A DNA stretch of 64,000 nucleotides from a virus. Positions 14,483-20,963 of this stretch are shown here, in pieces. Position numbers and translations under genes: made by a program. Where the stretch lies: the IMG/VR virus record IMGVR_UViG_3300028654_000384, positions 151,858-215,857 of that record; one strand, 5' to 3'. Each line of letters opens with the position of its first letter. Position 1 is the first letter of the stretch. The notes beneath the pieces are model-generated. The model was not told where the DNA came from, made no database searches, and saw only the letters and a list, made by a program, of their open reading frames with translations.

Positions 14483-14504
14483 AATTACACCCCGAGTATA
14501 ATTC
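14482..14504. repeat. Dispersed 23-bp palindrome, copy 3
   Basis: GAATTACACC then CCGAGTATAATTC, ending 8 bases before the -35 at 14513; centre 56 bp from the ATG at 14549. Confidence 0.8.
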
Positions 14505-14512
14505 GACGGGGA

Positions 14513-14542
14513 GTGCAAGCGCACTGACTTCTGGCTTACAGT
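14513..14542 (+). promoter_or_regulatory. Leaderless-type promoter
   Basis: GTGCAA-18-TACAGT-TAGATC-ATG, with palindrome copy 3 just upstream. Confidence 0.85.
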
Positions 14543-14548
14543 TAGATC

Positions 14549-15292
14549 ATGAGGACGATAGGAATCATGACGATGGCCTGCCTGGTGGGAGCAACGCTCC
14601 CACTGGTTGCCTGTGGCGGCGCGCCCCCGGCAGCGCCCCCCGAGCTGACGAGTGCCTGCGCCGGCCATACCTGCAGTGGGGGTTCCACCCCCACCAGCCC
14701 CACCGACCCTTCACTTGCCCCCACCGTGTCGCCCCCAAGCGCTTCGTCGGTGCCGGCGAAGGAATCCCCTTCGCCTGAGGCGGGGATTTTACCTGATGCC
14801 GCCACGGTGCCAGTGGGGGCAACGCCCCCACCAGCCCCACCATCGACCCCGCTTCCCGACGCTGCCAGTGAGGGTTCAACCCTCACCGCCGTCGATATCG
14901 ATGCAGGTACCATGGTCAGTGTCCCCGAAGTCGATGCCGGGCCCGATGCGCCGGTTATGGCCGTGCTTCAAACCGACGCCGCGCCACTGCCCGATCCCTG
15001 TGCTGGTGCGAGTGGGGGTTCCACCCCCACCATGGTTCCTCGTGCCTATCCGGGCGGCGGTGGCATCGGTTGTGCGCGGCTCGCGGGTACCGGCACCTCG
15101 GTGCCTTGCCAGTGCTTCGTTACTGCTGGTGAGGGCGGCACCCTCACTGCCACCGCGCTGGCCCTTACCGTCTGCGGGCCGACGGGCTGCAACTGCATCG
15201 CCAACGACGGCGAGGGCCCGGCTGACCGCCCGTACTGCATCGGGCCCAAGTGCACCGCTGACCAGATCGCCAACCAGACGTGCTGGTATTGA
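14549..15292 (+). CDS. Pro/Ala/Ser-rich lipoprotein with Cys-rich C-terminus
   Basis: 247 residues. Signal peptide with lipobox LVAC-GG near residue 22, a long low-complexity region (about 25-160) and a C-terminal domain with CNCIAN and TCWY and about ten Cys. DAGTM and DAGPDA segments resemble lipoproteins of myxobacteria. At least six 19-nt hairpins of the form GTGRGRG-N5-CYCYCAC are embedded in the coding sequence. Its own leaderless promoter drives it. Probably outer-membrane anchored and surface exposed; role unknown. Confidence 0.75.
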   Translation: MRTIGIMTMACLVGATLPLVACGGAPPAAPPELTSACAGHTCSGGSTPTSPTDPSLAPTVSPPSASSVPAKESPSPEAGILPDAATVPVGATPPPAPPSTPLPDAASEGSTLTAVDIDAGTMVSVPEVDAGPDAPVMAVLQTDAAPLPDPCAGASGGSTPTMVPRAYPGGGGIGCARLAGTGTSVPCQCFVTAGEGGTLTATALALTVCGPTGCNCIANDGEGPADRPYCIGPKCTADQIANQTCWY

Positions 15293-15300
15293 TGCCGAAG

Positions 15301-15332
15301 GTGGGAGCGAATCGCTAGCGATTCGCTCCCAC
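15301..15332. terminator. Perfect hairpin after the lipoprotein gene
   Basis: GTGGGAGCGAATCG and its complement meet around CTAG; a 15-bp stem just after the stop at 15292 and before the promoter at 15341. No T-run follows, so termination is only likely. Confidence 0.5.
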
Positions 15333-15340
15333 TGCAACAA

Positions 15341-15370
15341 GTGCAAACACTGCACCAACCGTGTTAGGAT
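15341..15370 (+). promoter_or_regulatory. Leaderless-type promoter
   Basis: GTGCAA-18-TAGGAT then CTGATC-ATG; extended -10 TGT. Confidence 0.85.
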
Positions 15371-15376
15371 CTGATC

Positions 15377-15571
15377 ATGGACAGCTACTCGTACCGCATC
15401 ATTCCCATTGCCGAACGCCATGGCGTTCTCGCCGAACAAAAGGCTCTGCGCCCCGGCGAACGCCTGTGGGTGATCACCACTGCGATGTATGGGGCCTTGT
15501 ACGCCGAACGCGCTACCCCTTTTCGCAGCAGGTTTCGCGGCAAGTCGAAGACGCGAGGTGAACACCGATGA
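15377..15571 (+). CDS. Hypothetical basic protein heading a microprotein operon
   Basis: 64 residues from the promoter-fixed ATG. RPGERLWVITTAMYGALY recalls the PGxL pattern; the end is Arg/Lys-rich (RFRGKSKTRG). Its TGA overlaps the next ATG. It heads seven coupled genes up to 16660. Confidence 0.7.
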   Translation: MDSYSYRIIPIAERHGVLAEQKALRPGERLWVITTAMYGALYAERATPFRSRFRGKSKTRGEHR

Positions 15572-15732
15572 TGCGCGGTCCATCCATTTCCGTCAACGTT
15601 ATGTGCATTCTGGCCTGGGCCTCTCTGTCGGTGTACTTGACATGCCTGGCCATCTCCGCGGTGGAGCACCTCGGTGATGCTGGTGAGGGCGGGACCCTCA
15701 CTTCCGACGTCGTCATGCGGGAGCACCAGTGA
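15568..15732 (+). CDS. 54-residue membrane microprotein
   Basis: Starts ATGATG in an ATGA overlap. Hydrophobic segment about residues 8-28 (SVNVMCILAWASLSVYL), then a polar tail encoding a GTGRGRG hairpin. Next gene starts by GTGA overlap. Function unknown. Confidence 0.65.
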   Translation: MMRGPSISVNVMCILAWASLSVYLTCLAISAVEHLGDAGEGGTLTSDVVMREHQ

Positions 15733-15836
15733 GGTGGGTGATCTTTGCCATCATCATGGTGCCCATCGCTTGGGTGGTCATCATGTGCACGCTGTCACAC
15801 GTAGCGTATAAACGGTCACGAGGAGACGATAGATGA
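15729..15836 (+). CDS. 35-residue membrane microprotein
   Basis: GTG start in GTGA overlap; nearly all of residues 3-22 is hydrophobic (WVIFAIIMVPIAWVVIMC), ending in the (V/F)xMC motif shared with the next genes, then a basic tail. Stop overlaps the following ATG. Confidence 0.65.
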   Translation: MRWVIFAIIMVPIAWVVIMCTLSHVAYKRSRGDDR

Positions 15837-16051
15837 ACAATGCTAGCACATTTCTCATCATTCTCTGCGCCGGCGCGCTCGTCCTGTTTTTCATGTGCAG
15901 GCCTGAGCTCCTCGACAATCATCCATCGTCGTTGGGCACCAACACGCTGGTCCAACATCACACTCCACCGTCTGATGCCGCCCGTCTCGACGCTGTCGAG
16001 AAACGGCTCCACGACATCTGTTCGATGAACGTCCTAGCGGGGTGCCCGTGA
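15833..16051 (+). CDS. Membrane microprotein with FFMC motif, 72 residues
   Basis: One transmembrane helix (residues 6-22, ending LVLFFMC) followed by a polar domain and a C-terminal AGCP. The next gene has the same plan (VFFMC, DAGCP) with a RLD-VEKRLH-type helix, so they are paralogs. ATGA and GTGA overlaps. Confidence 0.7.
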   Translation: MNNASTFLIILCAGALVLFFMCRPELLDNHPSSLGTNTLVQHHTPPSDAARLDAVEKRLHDICSMNVLAGCP

Positions 16052-16278
16052 AGAACCACATTGTGCTCATCTACATCATCGGCGTCTGTGCTAGCACCGT
16101 GTTTTTCATGTGCACGCGCGACGCCATCATTAGGCTGGCCGCCCGGGCGGGAGCCGAGCTCGCGCCTTCACCTCCTGCCCTACATGAACATATCCCGCAT
16201 GAATGGTCAGCGACTGTCGACGACCGCCTCGACCGCCTGGAGAAGCAACTTCATACCTGTGATGCGGGGTGCCCGTGA
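16048..16278 (+). CDS. Membrane microprotein with FFMC motif, paralog
   Basis: 76 residues from a GTG in GTGA overlap: helix IVLIYIIGVCASTVFFMC, a linker, RLDRLEKQLHTC and a final AGCP. The RLD-x-L/VEK-x-LH segment is shared with the preceding gene and could be a short coiled coil. N-in/C-out topology is likely. Confidence 0.7.
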   Translation: MKNHIVLIYIIGVCASTVFFMCTRDAIIRLAARAGAELAPSPPALHEHIPHEWSATVDDRLDRLEKQLHTCDAGCP

Positions 16279-16388
16279 AGAACATCAGCTTTTTACTCGT
16301 CCTAATCGCCGTTTGCAGCATCGCCCTGGTTCTCATGTGCACCGCTTTTGCGGCGCCTGAGCTCCGCGCAGCGTTGAGGTGCCAGTGA
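16275..16388 (+). CDS. 37-residue membrane microprotein with VLMC motif
   Basis: GTG start in GTGA overlap (VKNISFLLVLIAVCSIALVLMC), then a short tail AAPELRAALRC. Same N-terminal VKN and membrane-MC pattern as the gene before, without the coiled-coil domain. Stop overlaps the next GTG. Confidence 0.65.
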   Translation: MKNISFLLVLIAVCSIALVLMCTAFAAPELRAALRCQ

Positions 16389-16660
16389 CAAAACGTCATG
16401 CACCCAAGTCGCGCAGCGACGTTGGGCCAGTGAAAAAGTCAACTCGTAAGGTCGTGGAGAACATCAAGGCACAGGGTTCCGTCTTTGCTCCCCGCGACGA
16501 CGTCTATTCGTTGATGCCACAGTGGCCCATCGACCCTCGCCTCGACAAGTGGTCGCCCATCGCCCCGCCCGTTGACTGTGACCTGTGTCACCGCACTGCG
16601 ACGTGGCGGCACACCCGCGGCGCCCTTCGCTGCGACAGGTGCCCTCGTCCGAAGAAGTGA
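16385..16660 (+). CDS. Zinc-knuckle protein, 91 residues
   Basis: Basic N-terminus, then a C-terminal CDLCH 12-16 residues before CDRCP (two CxxC knuckles). The GTG overlaps the upstream stop. The first codons contain the covarying hairpin at 16403-16426. Possible nucleic-acid binding; function unknown. Confidence 0.7.
   Translation: MTKRHAPKSRSDVGPVKKSTRKVVENIKAQGSVFAPRDDVYSLMPQWPIDPRLDKWSPIAPPVDCDLCHRTATWRHTRGALRCDRCPRPKK
16403..16426. repeat. Hairpin element CCCAA-GTCGC-GCA-GCGAC-G-TTGGG
   Basis: Counterpart of 14402-14425 with a compensatory change in the inner stem. Lies within codons 7-14 of 16385-16660 and may affect its translation. Confidence 0.6.
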
Positions 16661-16670
16661 GGAATTCCCC

Positions 16671-16904
16671 ATGAGCAATCGTCGTTTCATTGTCACCCTT
16701 GAACTGTCGACCGATGCGCTCGCCGACGCTGACGAGGTGTTGGATGCAGTGGGCCGCGCGCTGACTGCATCGTTGCAGCTACCTCACACGGCCGGGGTGT
16801 GGACGCTGGGCATCGTCGGCATGCCCGACGTGCCGGCGACCCGCGACGATGTCGCCCACGCTCAGCGCGACGTTTCCATTGAACGTGATCCGAGGTTGAA
16901 CTGA
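16671..16904 (+). CDS. Hypothetical protein, 77 residues
   Basis: ATG preceded by GAGGAATTCCCC. RRFIVTLELSTDALADADEV then a helix and VWTLGIVGMPDV: a compact beta-alpha-beta pattern like small ferredoxin-fold proteins. Stop overlaps the next ATG (TGATG). Function unknown. Confidence 0.7.
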   Translation: MSNRRFIVTLELSTDALADADEVLDAVGRALTASLQLPHTAGVWTLGIVGMPDVPATRDDVAHAQRDVSIERDPRLN

Positions 16905-17137
16905 TGGCATCTTATGTCGTCGTCCCACTGAAGCTGACCAAGCCTACGTCGGGTCACACCTTCGATCGCCTCGACGTTGCCGCCTCGCTGGCGGCCATGC
17001 TGCAGCCCGGCGACCGCGTCGTCAGCGTCTACCCCGTCCGTGGCCTCGTCCGCAATCAGTGGGACCCCGCGGCCACCTACTTCGAACTTGAGGCCCTCGT
17101 CGAACGAAAGGAACCCGCATCCCATGAAGAAACGTAG
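16904..17137 (+). CDS. Hypothetical protein, 77 residues
   Basis: SYVVVPLKLTKP, LDVAASLAAMLQPGDRVVSVY and YFELEALVERKE: beta-alpha-beta, with a LQPGDRVVSV strand resembling the PGxL signature in a different place. Coupled by TGATG to the gene before. Function unknown. Confidence 0.7.
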   Translation: MASYVVVPLKLTKPTSGHTFDRLDVAASLAAMLQPGDRVVSVYPVRGLVRNQWDPAATYFELEALVERKEPASHEET

Positions 17138-17417
17138 CAAGAAGGAACGCCGCGACCTGTCACCCATCCACCCGCCCATGCCCGTCGAACAGGCCGAGAC
17201 CTATGCCCGGGCCCTGCAGGCACAGAAGGACCTCCGCGCGCAGCTGGTCAAGGCCACCCCGAAAGGGGCCGACGCGCCCTGCATCGGCCTGGCCGACACG
17301 TGCACCGGCACGTATCAGCTGTTGGTCTGGTGCAATGCGGGTCGACCCGCGGCGTTGCCCGCCACCTTCGAGGGTTTTGCAGTCGACTTTAGGGGTCACC
17401 TGCCCCGCGCACTGTGA
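17124..17417 (+). CDS. Hypothetical protein with basic N-terminus, 97 residues
   Basis: KKRSKKERRD at residues 2-11, then a helix (EQAETYARALQAQKDLRAQL) and a Cys-containing segment (DAPCIGLADTCTGTYQLLVW). ATG with AAAGGAA upstream, overlapping the previous gene by 14 bases. Function unknown. Confidence 0.65.
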   Translation: MKKRSKKERRDLSPIHPPMPVEQAETYARALQAQKDLRAQLVKATPKGADAPCIGLADTCTGTYQLLVWCNAGRPAALPATFEGFAVDFRGHLPRAL

Positions 17418-17447
17418 TTCGCTGCCGGCACCACACTCGAGGTAGAA

Positions 17448-17585
17448 ATGAAAAGAAGCGTAAAACAGTTGGCGTCGGACGCGTACCAAGACCTGCGTAG
17501 TCTACCCCTTGATTGTTGTGCACTGATCCTGTATGGGTTCTGGCGCTTGTATGCTAAGCTTGACAATGAGCAGTCAGCAGCTTGA
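17448..17585 (+). CDS. Possible 45-residue protein
   Basis: An ATG in a GGTAGAAATG context opens a frame with a basic start and a hydrophobic-aromatic stretch (CCALILYGFWRLY). It overlaps the start of the next gene by 20 bases in another frame. Weak support: no promoter or clear ribosome site. Confidence 0.35.
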   Translation: MKRSVKQLASDAYQDLRSLPLDCCALILYGFWRLYAKLDNEQSAA

Positions 17586-17814
17586 ATACCTGCCCGGTCG
17601 CCTCGCCCGCGTGGCCTTTGAGTACTATCACTTGTGGACGATCGACATGAACACCGACCTCGCCACCCGCTCTCGCGTCGGCGATGGTGCTGTCGTGCGC
17701 TGCGGCATGGTGGGCCTCATCGTATCGCCGATCGGCGGTGCGGGCTACGTCGTGGCACTGTTCGGTGATAAGTGGGGGTGGATCCACCACCGCGCGTTGG
17801 CAGCGGTGCAGTGA
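17566..17814 (+). CDS. PGxL/GW family protein on the plus strand
   Basis: 82 residues: YLPGRLARVAF near residue 8, MVGLIVSPIGGAGYVVALF and DKWGWIHHRAL. A close paralog of the next gene (YLPGRLVVASY, GDKVGWIHHDA). Stop overlaps the next ATG (TGATG). Function unknown. Confidence 0.8.
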   Translation: MSSQQLEYLPGRLARVAFEYYHLWTIDMNTDLATRSRVGDGAVVRCGMVGLIVSPIGGAGYVVALFGDKWGWIHHRALAAVQ

Positions 17815-18044
17815 TGAATTACTTGCCCGGTCGCCTCGTCGTTGCTAGCTACAACCACTATGGCCTGTGGCTGACGGCGAAGGCGGTCGGTCTCGTGGCG
17901 GTGGTGCAACGCGGTGAAGTGGGCCTCATCGTGTCGGCGACGCGTGGGGCGGGGGGTTATGAACTGGTGCTGTTCGGCGACAAGGTGGGTTGGATACACC
18001 ATGATGCATACGTGGTTTACACCGCCACCACCACACCCGTGTGA
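17814..18044 (+). CDS. PGxL/GW family protein, tandem paralog
   Basis: 76 residues; MNYLPGRLVVASY, EVGLIVSATRGAGGYELVLF, GDKVGWIHHD. Coupled to the preceding member. These two are the clearest plus-strand relatives of the left-arm arrays. Confidence 0.8.
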   Translation: MNYLPGRLVVASYNHYGLWLTAKAVGLVAVVQRGEVGLIVSATRGAGGYELVLFGDKVGWIHHDAYVVYTATTTPV

Positions 18045-18085
18045 CGTGGTGGGGATTTCCTGGTGTGCGCGGAAGGCATGAGCCA

Positions 18086-18114
18086 TTGAACACCGAGGTT
18101 GGGCAAAGTAGGAT
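18086..18114 (+). promoter_or_regulatory. Promoter of the second microprotein operon
   Basis: TTGAAC-17-TAGGAT, followed by a leader of about 50 bases and an AAAGGT before the ATG at 18170. Confidence 0.7.
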
Positions 18115-18169
18115 TGGTGGCGAGGGGGTGGGCCTTTGGTGTCCACGAATACCCAAAGAAAGGTCCATC

Positions 18170-18271
18170 ATGAAACAGTTCATCAACAACAACGCCATCA
18201 TCATCGCCATCATAGGCGCCGGCGCCCTCGCCTTCGCCGTCAGCCTCTGGGCACTGCACCTGTGCAACTAA
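18170..18271 (+). CDS. 33-residue membrane microprotein
   Basis: ATG with AAAGG upstream. MKQFINNN then a single hydrophobic helix (IIIAIIGAGALAFAVSLWAL) ending LHLC. First of several micro membrane proteins; an in-frame GTG at 18041 lies upstream of the promoter and is excluded. Confidence 0.65.
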   Translation: MKQFINNNAIIIAIIGAGALAFAVSLWALHLCN

Positions 18272-18272
18272 C

Positions 18273-18374
18273 ATGAACAACATCAACATCGGCTTTGGCA
18301 TTCTGCTCGGCTCGTTGCTCGGCGTGTTGCTTGGCATCGCGATCATGGCGGTCATTTCATCTTCGTGCTGGTGA
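18273..18374 (+). CDS. 33-residue membrane microprotein
   Basis: Starts one base after the preceding stop. A Gly/Leu zipper-like helix (GFGILLGSLLGVLLGIAIM) with GxxxG spacing suggests helix packing in the membrane. The next gene repeats the plan (FGLMLGAMCGVGIVVII), so the pair are paralogs. Confidence 0.6.
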   Translation: MNNINIGFGILLGSLLGVLLGIAIMAVISSSCW

Positions 18375-18378
18375 CTAA

Positions 18379-18471
18379 ATGAACATCGTCTTTGGCCTCA
18401 TGCTCGGCGCGATGTGCGGCGTCGGGATCGTCGTCATCATCTTCGTCATTGTTGCGCTGGTGACTAAATGA
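18379..18471 (+). CDS. 30-residue membrane microprotein, paralog
   Basis: MNIVFGLMLGAMCGVGIVVI with a C-terminal VTK. Both this gene and the preceding one end in a shared GCTGGTGACTAAATGAAC-type segment, evidence of tandem duplication. Function unknown. Confidence 0.6.
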   Translation: MNIVFGLMLGAMCGVGIVVIIFVIVALVTK

Positions 18472-18489
18472 ACGCTGTCCGTTCAACCC

Positions 18490-18642
18490 ATGAAACAACC
18501 TAAACCACGCAAGTGCAAGGCCGGGCCCAACTGCGCCACGGCACCCGACCAAGAACTGGCGTGGGATTGGTTCAATCCCCGCGCACAGTACTGCAAGATG
18601 TGTCAGAATACGTCTCGTCGAAAGTTTCGCCCCTCACTGTGA
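18490..18642 (+). CDS. Small Cys-containing basic protein, 50 residues
   Basis: KPRKCKAGPNC, then WDWFNPRAQYCKMCQNT and RRKFRPSL: four Cys (C-x5-C and CxxC) could bind zinc. It overlaps an 11-codon open frame from 18468. Function unknown. Confidence 0.6.
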   Translation: MKQPKPRKCKAGPNCATAPDQELAWDWFNPRAQYCKMCQNTSRRKFRPSL

Positions 18643-18649
18643 GAACACC

Positions 18650-18802
18650 ATGAAAAACAGCTTCCTCGCGTGGGCCTTCATCATCGTGCTTGTTTGCCTT
18701 GCGTTCTATGTCTTGCACTTTGCGATGTCTTGCACTGCGACAAATACCTGCAACGGACACAGTCGTCTGGCGTCACCGCCCGCCGAAAGAAAACACCCAT
18801 GA
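18650..18802 (+). CDS. 50-residue membrane microprotein
   Basis: MKNSFLAWAFIIVLVCLAFY forms one membrane helix; the tail has CTATNTC and a basic Pro-rich end. Stop overlaps the ATG of the following lipoprotein gene (ATGA), reminiscent of spanin gene pairs, though no further evidence supports that. Confidence 0.6.
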   Translation: MKNSFLAWAFIIVLVCLAFYVLHFAMSCTATNTCNGHSRLASPPAERKHP

Positions 18803-19038
18803 ACAATCACCTTCGAACTTTCACTGTCACCGCGTTCATCATCCTCGCCGGCTGCGCCTCAAGCGCGGGGGCGCCCCTCATCCCCGTCAAGCCCGTCGCC
18901 ACCCACTATGTCACCGTCCCCAACCAAGAACAGGCGTGCAGCGGGCCCCTGTCGTGCGGCAGTCGCGGGGGTTTCTGCACCATGCGGTGCACCGGTGACG
19001 TCGCCCCCTTCGACTGCACCGTGCTGGAGTGCCATTGA
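18799..19038 (+). CDS. Small lipoprotein, 79 residues
   Basis: Signal peptide with lipobox LAGC-AS near residue 19; mature part has six Cys (ACSGPLSCG, FCTMRC, FDCTVLEC). The coupling of an inner-membrane microprotein with an outer-membrane lipoprotein resembles an i-spanin/o-spanin arrangement, but the small Cys-rich mature domain is unlike known o-spanins. Role unknown. Confidence 0.7.
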   Translation: MNNHLRTFTVTAFIILAGCASSAGAPLIPVKPVATHYVTVPNQEQACSGPLSCGSRGGFCTMRCTGDVAPFDCTVLECH

Positions 19039-19039
19039 C

Positions 19040-19249
19040 ATGGAAAAGTTCAAGGACGACTTCAAGTTCGATGGCGATGATGCGGCATGGCTCGAGTTCA
19101 TGAAGGCGGCGATGCCCATCGCCGCAAAGTTCTGGGGTTCTGATGTTGGCGGTTCATACCGCGATGAATTCATCAAGGACGCCGCCGTGCTCGCTGACGC
19201 TGCACTGGCCGAGTGGAACCGCCGACGAGGCACCCGCACACCCCTGTAA
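19040..19249 (+). CDS. Hypothetical protein, 69 residues
   Basis: MEKFKDDFKFDGDDAAWLEF and a long helix to RRRGTRTPL; acidic first half, basic end. Two bases after the lipoprotein stop. Function unknown. Confidence 0.65.
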   Translation: MEKFKDDFKFDGDDAAWLEFMKAAMPIAAKFWGSDVGGSYRDEFIKDAAVLADAALAEWNRRRGTRTPL

Positions 19250-19257
19250 AAACCCCT

Positions 19258-19339
19258 GATCCCAAGCCGTGAGGTGGGCTGTAAGTGACCCCTCCCTACA
19301 TGGCAAAGGCACGTGCAACCCACCTCACGGCTTGGGATC
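19258..19339. repeat. 21-bp perfect inverted repeat
   Basis: GATCCCAAGCCGTGAGGTGGG (19258-19278) and its exact complement (19319-19339) are separated by 40 bp. The right arm ends about 20 bp before the next ATG. It could be a terminator, a large operator or the ends of a small mobile unit. Confidence 0.8.
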
Positions 19340-19359
19340 CTTTCTACAGTGTTGCTAAC

Positions 19360-19638
19360 ATGAAGCCCGGAGACATGATCGAATGGCGCTACGAGTCGAG
19401 CGATAAGCCCATCGCCCGTGATGAATATGTCTGGTCATCGGTGATGAACCGTTGGTTGCCCATCGGCGGTGTACACCTGTTGATCAGTCGTGACAATGAC
19501 GAGCTGACGTGGCTCTACACAAGTGCCGGTGCCACGCGCATCGGCAAGGCACTGGTTAGTGACAGCAACCTGGGTCGCTTAGATAAACGAGTGTTCGATG
19601 GGTGCTACCCCGTCGTAGTGCAAGGTCACCTCACTTAG
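19360..19638 (+). CDS. KPGDLIEW-subfamily protein
   Basis: 92 residues: MKPGDMIEWRY, EYVWSSVMNRWLPIGG and LLISRDNDELTWLY, then a 30-residue extension. Start at the MKPGD ATG, preceded by TACAGT 9 bases upstream that could be a -10. It lies directly after the inverted repeat. Function unknown. Confidence 0.8.
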   Translation: MKPGDMIEWRYESSDKPIARDEYVWSSVMNRWLPIGGVHLLISRDNDELTWLYTSAGATRIGKALVSDSNLGRLDKRVFDGCYPVVVQGHLT

Positions 19639-19647
19639 GTCTATAAT
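19618..19647 (+). promoter_or_regulatory. Promoter upstream of the polysaccharide cassette
   Basis: GTGCAA-18-TATAAT, with a consensus -10, beginning in the last codons of 19360-19638. Leader about 20-25 bases. Confidence 0.75.
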
Positions 19648-19674
19648 GGTCTTTCAACGCTAGAAAGCAGTGCA

Positions 19675-19845
19675 ATGCAGGTCTATAAGCACACGGAAAT
19701 TCAGGCGGTGTTGGCCATGTTCTCCGCCTTCAACATCGAAGTTGAAGTGGTCGAGGGCGGTGCCAACCAACCCATGACGATCCACACCAAGTTGTTTCAA
19801 CGCAAAGACGGAGAGTACGCTGATGAACCCGAAGAGACTGTTTAG
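19675..19845 (+). CDS. Small hypothetical protein, 56 residues
   Basis: MQVYKHTEIQAVLAMFSAF then VEVVEGG and an acidic end. Its last 23 bases overlap the next gene, whose ribosome site (GGAGAG) lies within it, so it may serve as a coupled leader of the cassette. Confidence 0.6.
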   Translation: MQVYKHTEIQAVLAMFSAFNIEVEVVEGGANQPMTIHTKLFQRKDGEYADEPEETV

Positions 19846-20941
19846 CTCGCTCGCCGCACTGCTGGTGGGGCTGGGCGTCGTTGGCACCGCCAGTGCGCAG
19901 GAAACGGGTCACGACAAGGATATTCACGATCGTGATTATTGCGACAAGGTGCAGGCCCGCGCCCATGCTGATGCGTGGTTGTTGTTCTCGCCGTCGCTGC
20001 AGGTGCAGGGCATCAAGTACCCGGCGGGGGCACCGGGCGTCGTCGCGGTTGGTGGATCAGAAACTCCCGGTGGTTATCAGGTTCGTAGCTCACTATTGTG
20101 GAGCCCGCTCGATGCCTACAAGGGCACCGTCGAACAAGCCGTCGCAAATAAGGATTGCCTGCAACACTCGGCCATGGTCGATGCCCAAAATCTTTTGGAG
20201 ATGATGAATGACGTCGGCCGAGCACCTGCATTGCAGGCCGAGGTGACGTACCTCAAGTTCCATGCCGACGATATGAACGACATTCTCACCAATGTGCATA
20301 AACGCCTTGTGATTGGTCACAGCACGATCATCGAACTCGCTGCTGTACAGGCAGGCATCGATCTGCTTGAACGCAAGCTCGCCGCAGCGCAGGGTCAACT
20401 GTCACTCATCGAAACGAAGGATTATGTCGTTACACCACGCTCGTCGACAGAGATCGTCGAGCGATTACAACGCTACTCAATGGAATATGAGAAAGAGACG
20501 GCACGACTCAGATCGATCGATCCATGGGCTATCAGCGTGTCAGGCGGCGTTGTCCCGCCCATGGGCGACGGTGGTTCGGCGGCGTGGTTTGGCATGGTGA
20601 CGGTGCAGTATAATTTCGGGGGTTTCGTCCGCGGGGCTGATGAGAGCAAGTATCTCTCAGCCCGCCAGCACGAACTGCAATATGCTCGTTACGAACTTGC
20701 TGATCAGGTTCGGCGTTTACAAGATGGCATTCAGGTGGGCATCGAATCTGCGGATGCCGAAATCGTCACGCTTGACAAGCGTATCAGTGAACTTAATGAC
20801 CTATGTGAGCAGTTAAAGCTTCATATTGAAGCACCCAATGCTATGAGCACATTAGGCGTCGTTGAGCTTCAGCACATGGATGCGGTGAGTGATAGGTTGT
20901 ACTTGATCGAACTACGTCGGCAATTGTCGGCGTGGAAGTGA
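19823..20941 (+). CDS. TolC-like outer-membrane efflux protein
   Basis: 372 residues. Signal peptide (LFSSLAALLVGLGVVGTASA, cleavage before QE), then two long helical regions (about 125-225 and 270-370; for example IELAAVQAGIDLLERKLAAA and KYLSARQHELQYARYELADQ) around a beta segment (SVSGGVVPPMG, FGMVTVQYNFGG). This matches the helix-strand organisation of TolC/OEP proteins, although it is shorter than the usual 420-480 residues. It would form the outer-membrane channel for the polymer made downstream. Assignment rests on pattern, not alignment. Confidence 0.65.
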   Translation: MNPKRLFSSLAALLVGLGVVGTASAQETGHDKDIHDRDYCDKVQARAHADAWLLFSPSLQVQGIKYPAGAPGVVAVGGSETPGGYQVRSSLLWSPLDAYKGTVEQAVANKDCLQHSAMVDAQNLLEMMNDVGRAPALQAEVTYLKFHADDMNDILTNVHKRLVIGHSTIIELAAVQAGIDLLERKLAAAQGQLSLIETKDYVVTPRSSTEIVERLQRYSMEYEKETARLRSIDPWAISVSGGVVPPMGDGGSAAWFGMVTVQYNFGGFVRGADESKYLSARQHELQYARYELADQVRRLQDGIQVGIESADAEIVTLDKRISELNDLCEQLKLHIEAPNAMSTLGVVELQHMDAVSDRLYLIELRRQLSAWK

Positions 20942-20963
20942 TGAAAGTAACGAGAGAGGGAAT

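Larger units (their letters stand above)
14585..15701. repeat. Family of 19-nt hairpins GTGRGRG-N5-CYCYCAC
   Basis: Copies at about 14585, 14676, 14813, 14868, 15012, 15129 and 15683; relatives at 11460, 13500 and 14103, and a 32-nt version at 15301-15332 (GTGGGAGCGAATCGC and its complement). Most are in frame inside coding sequence. Confidence 0.7.

Noticed and set aside
15301-15332. A standard intrinsic terminator
   Set aside because: The stem is perfect but no T-run follows, so it is recorded only as a hairpin with possible termination function.
14876-15583. A 235-codon minus-strand open frame
   Set aside because: Antisense to the lipoprotein gene with clear promoter and signal peptide; no start signals of its own.
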